Under the pieces are notes generated by a model. That model saw only the letters and a list, made by a program, of their open reading frames with translations, had not been told where the DNA came from and searched no databases. The translations under genes and the position numbers were made by a program. Positions 59,423-64,000 of a stretch of DNA of 64,000 nucleotides are shown piece by piece (position 1 is the first letter of the stretch; each line of letters opens with the position of its first letter). This DNA is from Euonymus europaeus (taxonomy: Eukaryota; Streptophyta; Magnoliopsida; Celastrales; Celastraceae): the NCBI GenBank assembly GCA_963580455.1, contig OY756972.1, forward strand, positions 15,763,001 through 15,827,000, given 5' to 3'.

Positions 59423-62336
59423 ATGATAGCCTTCAGTACCGTCAGTTCGTTGCAGGTCACGTATACCTCAAGAGGAGTTTTTCCCTTCAACCGGTACTAA
59501 CTACTACTACTTCACTTTCATCTCCATTTTTTCGTCTTGTTATTCTTCTTCTTTGTAGAGTACTTTGAACTTTAAGGCTAAAGAAGCTTGAGCTGGGATT
59601 AGGGTCTCAAGAACGTCATCTTCTCTTTTGAGTGTTGAGTTGAAATTAATCCGAGCTTTAGATGGAAGAAGAAAAGTATGATTTACAGTGTTTTGTATTT
59701 CATTAAGATGTTCAATGTGAATCTGAGTATGATCATTTGAATTGAAGAAATAATAAGGTGATAGATACACCATAATGTTACCAATTGACCATTAATGGCA
59801 CCCACTAAAAGGACTTCAAGCGTTTTTTTTTTGTTAGATTGAAAATGAACTAAGGGGCAAGGATGCCTATCCAACCAAAATTTGAAATATTCAATTCGCC
59901 CAAGTATGTCTTTTTTCTGAATCTAGTAAGCATGACCCTTGCCCACATCCTCAACCAGGGCATTTTATTTCATTTTAGAATAACAGAGCACCCTAACTAG
60001 AGCATCTGTATCTCACATTAGAAGAACTGAGCACGCTAAATACACTTACATGAGATGTCAAATTCTGAGTATCCCTTCGACGACATGAATTTGCTGTCTG
60101 AATTTGAGGTTCCAAATCTAGTCCTGAATTTGTTTGATTGTTTACTTGTTTTCCATCGCCACGCAATGATACGGCATCTATAATTTGAACCTTTTATTTT
60201 ATTTTAGGCATCTAGTTTTATGCTTTTTGTTCTTTTTTATCATATGGTACTAACTACTATTTTTTTTAATCATTTTATACACAGGTCTCGACTTTCATTT
60301 GCTAGGAAAGTATTCTTTTGCCATACAAAATGTGGTAAGCAATTGAGTTAACATTCCTCTATTCAGTGGTTTCTAGCATAATTGTTAAATGGTGTATCGT
60401 AGGGCGCATCAATATTCATATCATATCTGAAGCATGTTCTACGTATCTTGTATAGCAATTTTTTAATGCGGAAAAGAACTTGTTTTCAAGAATTATAAAT
60501 ATCTATAATAAGATAAATATATGGATGTTTTATAGGTTGGAATGGATTTTTGTTCATTATCTTGGAAAGAAATCACCTCTAAGAATGGATAGAAGTAACA
60601 TAAAGTTGGGCATTCTGTGAGTTTATGAAGGTCATAGAAGTAGCAATTGTAAGTGAAGCATTGTTTTTTTTATGGTATCATGCAATACAAATAGCTGTTT
60701 TGTAATGTGTTATTGTTCCATATGTATATCGCCACAAAATCTGTCTTTGCTGTCTAGGTATTGCATGGAATCTTTCTGTATTGCAGGTTAACAACTATGG
60801 TTCTTAGAGTAGTATTTCCAATTTCCTTCTAGAAGACAAATGCCTGGGCACATGTACATTTCCCCTTATTCTTTGTCTATACTACCCATTGTGTTTTGAT
60901 GATATAACAGCTGATTTGGGGATAGATGGATCATTAAGCTCAAGAGTGTTGCCGCCAACCTTGTTAGCAGCAGAAAAAGAAGAATCCAAGGCTGTTTTAA
61001 CTTTGTTCTTGAAGAAACAAGGTTTGAGCAATGCATTTGCCTCGAGAACCATCAACAAGTCAGACCTTTTTATCAACCATCTTGTCTCAAGGCTGCATGA
61101 TCTTCATAAAACTCGGTATCTAGTAGGTTCGGTTGCAACATTTCACTTTTTTTTTCCTGTTGTGCCCCTACTTGGAGTGTAATTAATATGTACTAAAGTT
61201 TATGCAGTTGCTTATGAAATCTACTTCACATTTCAGGTAGAGAGCTCACCACTCTTGAGATAAGGGACTCTCTTATCCCCTACCTTGAAGCACTTCTAAA
61301 AGAGCATGGAAATGTTCTGCTAGATGTGGTTGAAAACTTTCCAGAGTCCCCTGTTAAAGAAAAATCATCATCTTCTGTTTCCCCATCTCATTCAACCATC
61401 GACCCCAAGAAACTGAAAGCCGTTTCTCGGGTTAGTGAATTAGGCCCAGCGGGGAAGCTCCCTCCTCATGTTCTATACCTTATAGAGCTTGGCATGGATC
61501 TAGAGCAGATCAAAGGAATTACACGCAGATTTCCTGCTTTTGCCTATTACAGCTTGGAGAGGAAGATAAAACCAACTGTTGAGTTCTTTCTTGATCTTGG
61601 GATACCTAAATCAGACATCCCCATTGTCCTCATTAAAAGGCCTCAGTTATGTGGGATAAGTCTCTCAGAAAACCTTATACCCATGATGGCATTTTTAGAA
61701 AATTTGGGTTTAGAGAAGAGTAAGTGGGCAAAGATAATATACCGTTTTCCTGCTCTCCTCACTTATAGCAGGCAGAAGGTTAAGGAAACAGTAGATTTCC
61801 TCTCTGAGATGGGTCTCTCACCGGAGAGCATAGGCAAGGTTTTAACACGCTGCCCAAACATTGTAAGTTATAGTGTGGAAGAGAAGTTACGGCCCACAGC
61901 TGAGTATTTCCTTTCACTGGGAGTAGATGTGGCTGTTCTGCTTTACCGATGTCCACAGACATTTGGTCTTAGTATTGAGGCCAATCTAAAGCCTGTGACG
62001 CAGTTTTTCTTGGAGAGGGGATACAGCACAGTTGAAGTGGCAACCATGGCTTCAAGATATGCAGCTCTCTATACCTTCAGCTTGCCAAGAAATTTGAAAC
62101 CAAAGTGGGAGTTCTTTCTAACCATGGATTATTCAAAGCCAGAACTAGTTAAATTCCCTCAATATTTTAGCTACAGTTTGGAGGAGAGGATTAAGCCAAG
62201 GTATGCCCGTGTAAAAGACTGTGGTGTTAAATTACAATTGAACCAGGTTTTAGTAGTGTCGGAAGCTGATTTCGATACTATCGTCAACAAGAAAATGAAG
62301 GGAAAGATTTCCAGGGAAGGCTCTAACTCTACGTGA
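59423..62336 (+). CDS. MTERF5: mTERF family protein, MTERF5-like (4 exons)
   Basis: mTERF proteins bind nucleic acids through stacked helical repeats and control organelle transcription. Exons: 59423-59493, 60285-60334, 60911-61115, 61241-62336. All introns are GT..AG and phases agree. The total is 1422 bp, 473 aa. The ATG at 59423 starts a short Ser/Thr-rich, acid-poor N-terminus likely to be a plastid transit peptide. In exon 4 about seven mTERF motifs follow, marked by LIELGMDLEQIKGI, FFLDLGIPKSDIP, FLENLGL, FLSEMGLSPESIGKVL, YFLSLGVD and FFLTMDYSK, each with a downstream proline. ERIKPRY closes the last repeat near residue 440. The sequence and length fit Arabidopsis MTERF5 (MDA1), a plastid transcription factor; family certain, orthology likely. 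Acceptor 61241 was chosen over the AG 5 bp earlier because that one brings a stop. Confidence 0.93.
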
Positions 62337-62700
62337 TCCGCATTCTCTGGGAATGCTCAAACTAAGATAGTAACGTCTCTGGATCTTCAATGTTTGTAAA
62401 TCTTTTAGCAGTTTAGGATGCCATCGTAAGGGAGAATTTCTAATACTGTTTTCTGGCTTTCCTATGCATTGCGAGATGCAGATTGTTGAAAGAATTATGA
62501 AGTGCAGCCGGAGATGCAGCTGAATTTGCCCTTGCTGCTCTTTGATGGAGCCTTAGTTGGTTCGTGTGCCAAGGATGACAGGTATTCCATCCATTCTTAA
62601 GACGAAAATGCTAAACATTCATAAAACTTTTGTCCATAAACCTTTATAATATATGTGGCATAACTAAGCATGTCACATAAATTTTAAATCATAAATAAAA
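62337..62700 (+). other. 3' flank of the MTERF5-like gene
   Basis: No ORF; this is the likely 3' untranslated region, ending at the 9 bp target duplication of the foldback element. Confidence 0.5.
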
Positions 62701-63574
62701 GGATAAATGGTACAGAGCCCCCTAAAGTATGTCCTAATTGAAAAAAAATCCTCAAATTATGAAAAACTGGATATAACCCCCTAGACGTTTGTTAACCGTC
62801 TGAGATGACGGTCAACCCACGCGTTTAGCTCACTTTTAAAGGGTAAAATGTACAGAGCCCCCTAAAGTATGACCAAATTGAAGAAAAAAAACTCCAAATT
62901 ATGAAAAACTGGATATAACCCCCCAGTTAGCCACCAGGTTCGTGGTTGATGTGGAACCAAGCAGTCCATCATTGGTTTCACCTCCACAGATTCATCATGC
63001 ACTCCACCTCCAGGCAGTCCGCCACCAGGTTCACCTCCACATATTCATCCTCACAGTCCACCAGATAATACTGCACCCTTATTCATGCCAACACCAACAA
63101 TGGGACATGAAGTAATTCTAGATGTATTTTGGACATGTTGTATGCTGACTTTGACTGTTAGTTTAGTCTCACTGTTATTGTTATTGTCATTTTCAATACA
63201 CTCCTATAGTTTAGTCTAATAGCATTTATCCCCTATGTGAAGGTGAACCTGGTGGCGGACTGCCTGGAGGTGGACTGACATGATGAATCTGTGGAGGTGA
63301 AACCAATGATGGACTGTTTGGTTCCACATCAACCACGAACCTGGTGGCTAACTGGGGGGTTATATCCAGTTTTTCATAATTTGAGGGGGTTTTTTCAATT
63401 AGGTCATACTTTAGGGGGTTCTGTACATTTTACCCTTTAAAAGTGAGCTAAACGCGTGGGTTGACCGTCATCTCAGACGGTCAACAAACGTCTGGGGGGT
63501 TATATCCAGTTTTTCATAATTTGGGGGTTTTTTTCAATTAAGCCATACTTTAGGGGGCTCTGTACCATTTACCC
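62701..63574. mobile_element. Foldback MULE, 874 bp, with 9 bp target duplication
   Basis: It starts GGATAAATGGTACAGAGCC and ends, as reverse complement, GGGTAAATGGTACAGAGCC. TAAATAAAA flanks it at 62692-62700 and 63575-63583, a perfect 9 bp duplication diagnostic of Mutator-type insertion. The arms, 62701 to about 63010 and about 63240 to 63574, are inverted over more than 300 bp. Within each arm the terminal unit occurs twice (left 62709 and 62850). The middle is Pro/Ser-codon rich. No transposase. Confidence 0.92.
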
Positions 63575-63760
63575 TAAATAAAAAAATAAAACAAAAATTC
63601 ATTTAATATGCAAGTGAGTATACGATTGAGAGAAGGGGGAAAAAAAATTCCCCTACTATTCTCTCTTGCTTTTCTTCAGTATCCATATTCTCTCTTACTT
63701 TTTCCCTCCTTTTCCGTTTCTCCTCCTTCCTTCTTCTCTCCTGAATATTATGGTCGAAGA
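63575..63760. other. Pyrimidine-rich spacer
   Basis: The stretch at 63655-63745 is mostly C and T (TCTCTCTT, CCTCCTT and similar). No gene. Confidence 0.5.
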
Positions 63761-63761
63761 G

Positions 63762-64000
63762 TTTTTTTTTTTTGATGTAAAGAAACAGATAACATTAATC
63801 AACAATTGAGGAAATTACATCAGTTTCAAGGAGATGTGAAAGCAAGAAATGAACAAGGGGCGACAAGAGCAAATCAGTCTTTAGACATAGCATATCGAGC
63901 AATAGCATGGGCAACCCCATTCTTGTTCCCACTGATATTATGGAACAAAAAATCATCAAAAGCTCATATAACACCCTTTGTTTGGGCCAATGCTCAATTT
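63762..64000 (-). mobile_element. LINE 3' end, truncated by window edge
   Basis: On the minus strand a frame entering from the right edge contains ISGNKNGVAHAIARYAMSKD, the C-terminal block of the LINE RNase H-like domain. It ends in a stop about 130 bp before a run of 12 A (T on the plus strand, 63762-63773), the poly(A) tail. Confidence 0.75.

Noticed and set aside
60889..61182. Start of the MTERF5-like protein at the ATG at 60889 or within the unspliced frame
   Set aside because: Splicing from 60334 to 60911 (AG after ATAACAG) gives matching phase and joins exons 1-2 with a transit-peptide-like N-terminus. The ATG at 60889 would lie in the intron.
61326..62336. MTERF5-like gene as a single exon starting at the ATG at 61326
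   Set aside because: Homology extends upstream through 61241 (ELTTLEIRDSLIPYLE) and into the exon ending 61115, so the ATG at 61326 is internal.
1..64000. Endogenous viral sequence (caulimovirid or other)
   Set aside because: All RT and integrase traces fit Ty1/Ty3 elements or LINEs. No movement protein or coat-protein zinc finger plus RT arrangement without integrase was seen.
1..64000. tRNA genes, rRNA genes, CRISPR arrays
   Set aside because: Only short complements of tRNA 3' ends (primer binding sites) occur. Tandem repeats present are microsatellite or transposon repeats without unique spacers of constant length.

Overview
The window is nuclear DNA of a flowering plant, most likely a eudicot. 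The evidence is two intron-containing nuclear genes for organelle-targeted proteins (a mitochondrial-type ribosome recycling factor and an mTERF protein of the MTERF5 type), lying beside an AT-rich stretch of about 56 kb made of layered plant transposable elements: Ty3 and Ty1 LTR retrotransposons, solo LTRs, hAT, MULE-type elements, LINE tails and a MITE. No rRNA gene, tRNA gene or CRISPR array was seen. The species cannot be named from the sequence alone.

Layout, left to right. 1-6636: a non-autonomous Ty3 element of the Athila/Tat type with two LTRs (the left one cut by the window edge), broken gag and protease, and a deletion that removed most of RT, RNase H and integrase. It sits inside an older minus-strand Ty3 element (6637 to about 11160) with a long LTR, a PBS and an Ogre-like extra ORF of the DUF7745 type. 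11780-12560: a minus-strand Ty3 protease remnant. 12945-16820: a minus-strand Copia remnant. 17480-20895: a 3.4 kb block that recurs at 48003-51130. 21457-21890: a genomic copy of part of the ribosome recycling factor gene. 21900-26430: a TTCGAGTA-rich element, a MULE transposase pseudogene, a non-autonomous element with 200 bp terminal inverted repeats, a LINE tail and one copy of an unnamed coding repeat. 27440-32142: an RPA1-like pseudogene and an unrecognised ORF, each preceded by a copy of the same 590 bp TATA-containing upstream module. 34194-35600: a hAT transposase pseudogene. 36338-38982: a chromovirus whose RT segment is inverted relative to its LTRs and integrase. 39246-41559: a captured fragment of a charged-repeat gene and two more copies of the unnamed repeat. 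41560-46450: a Copia element split by a solo LTR which is itself split by a second solo LTR. 47322-51130: a second Copia remnant fused to the duplicated block. 51578-55180: a complete but dead hAT element. 55454-55841: a MITE.

The right 8 kb is the genic part. The ribosome recycling factor gene (minus strand, 8 exons, 268 aa) and the MTERF5-like gene (plus strand, 4 exons, 473 aa) are divergent, with start codons 252 bp apart. The interval contains a perfect 16 bp palindrome with a GACGTC core. Both products are predicted to act in organelle gene expression, so a shared bidirectional promoter is plausible. Downstream of the MTERF5-like gene lies an 874 bp foldback MULE with a perfect 9 bp target duplication, and then the 3' end of a LINE that leaves the window.

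Coordinates of the two genes come from splice sites checked base by base for phase. Boundaries of degraded elements are approximate unless terminal repeats or target duplications are quoted.
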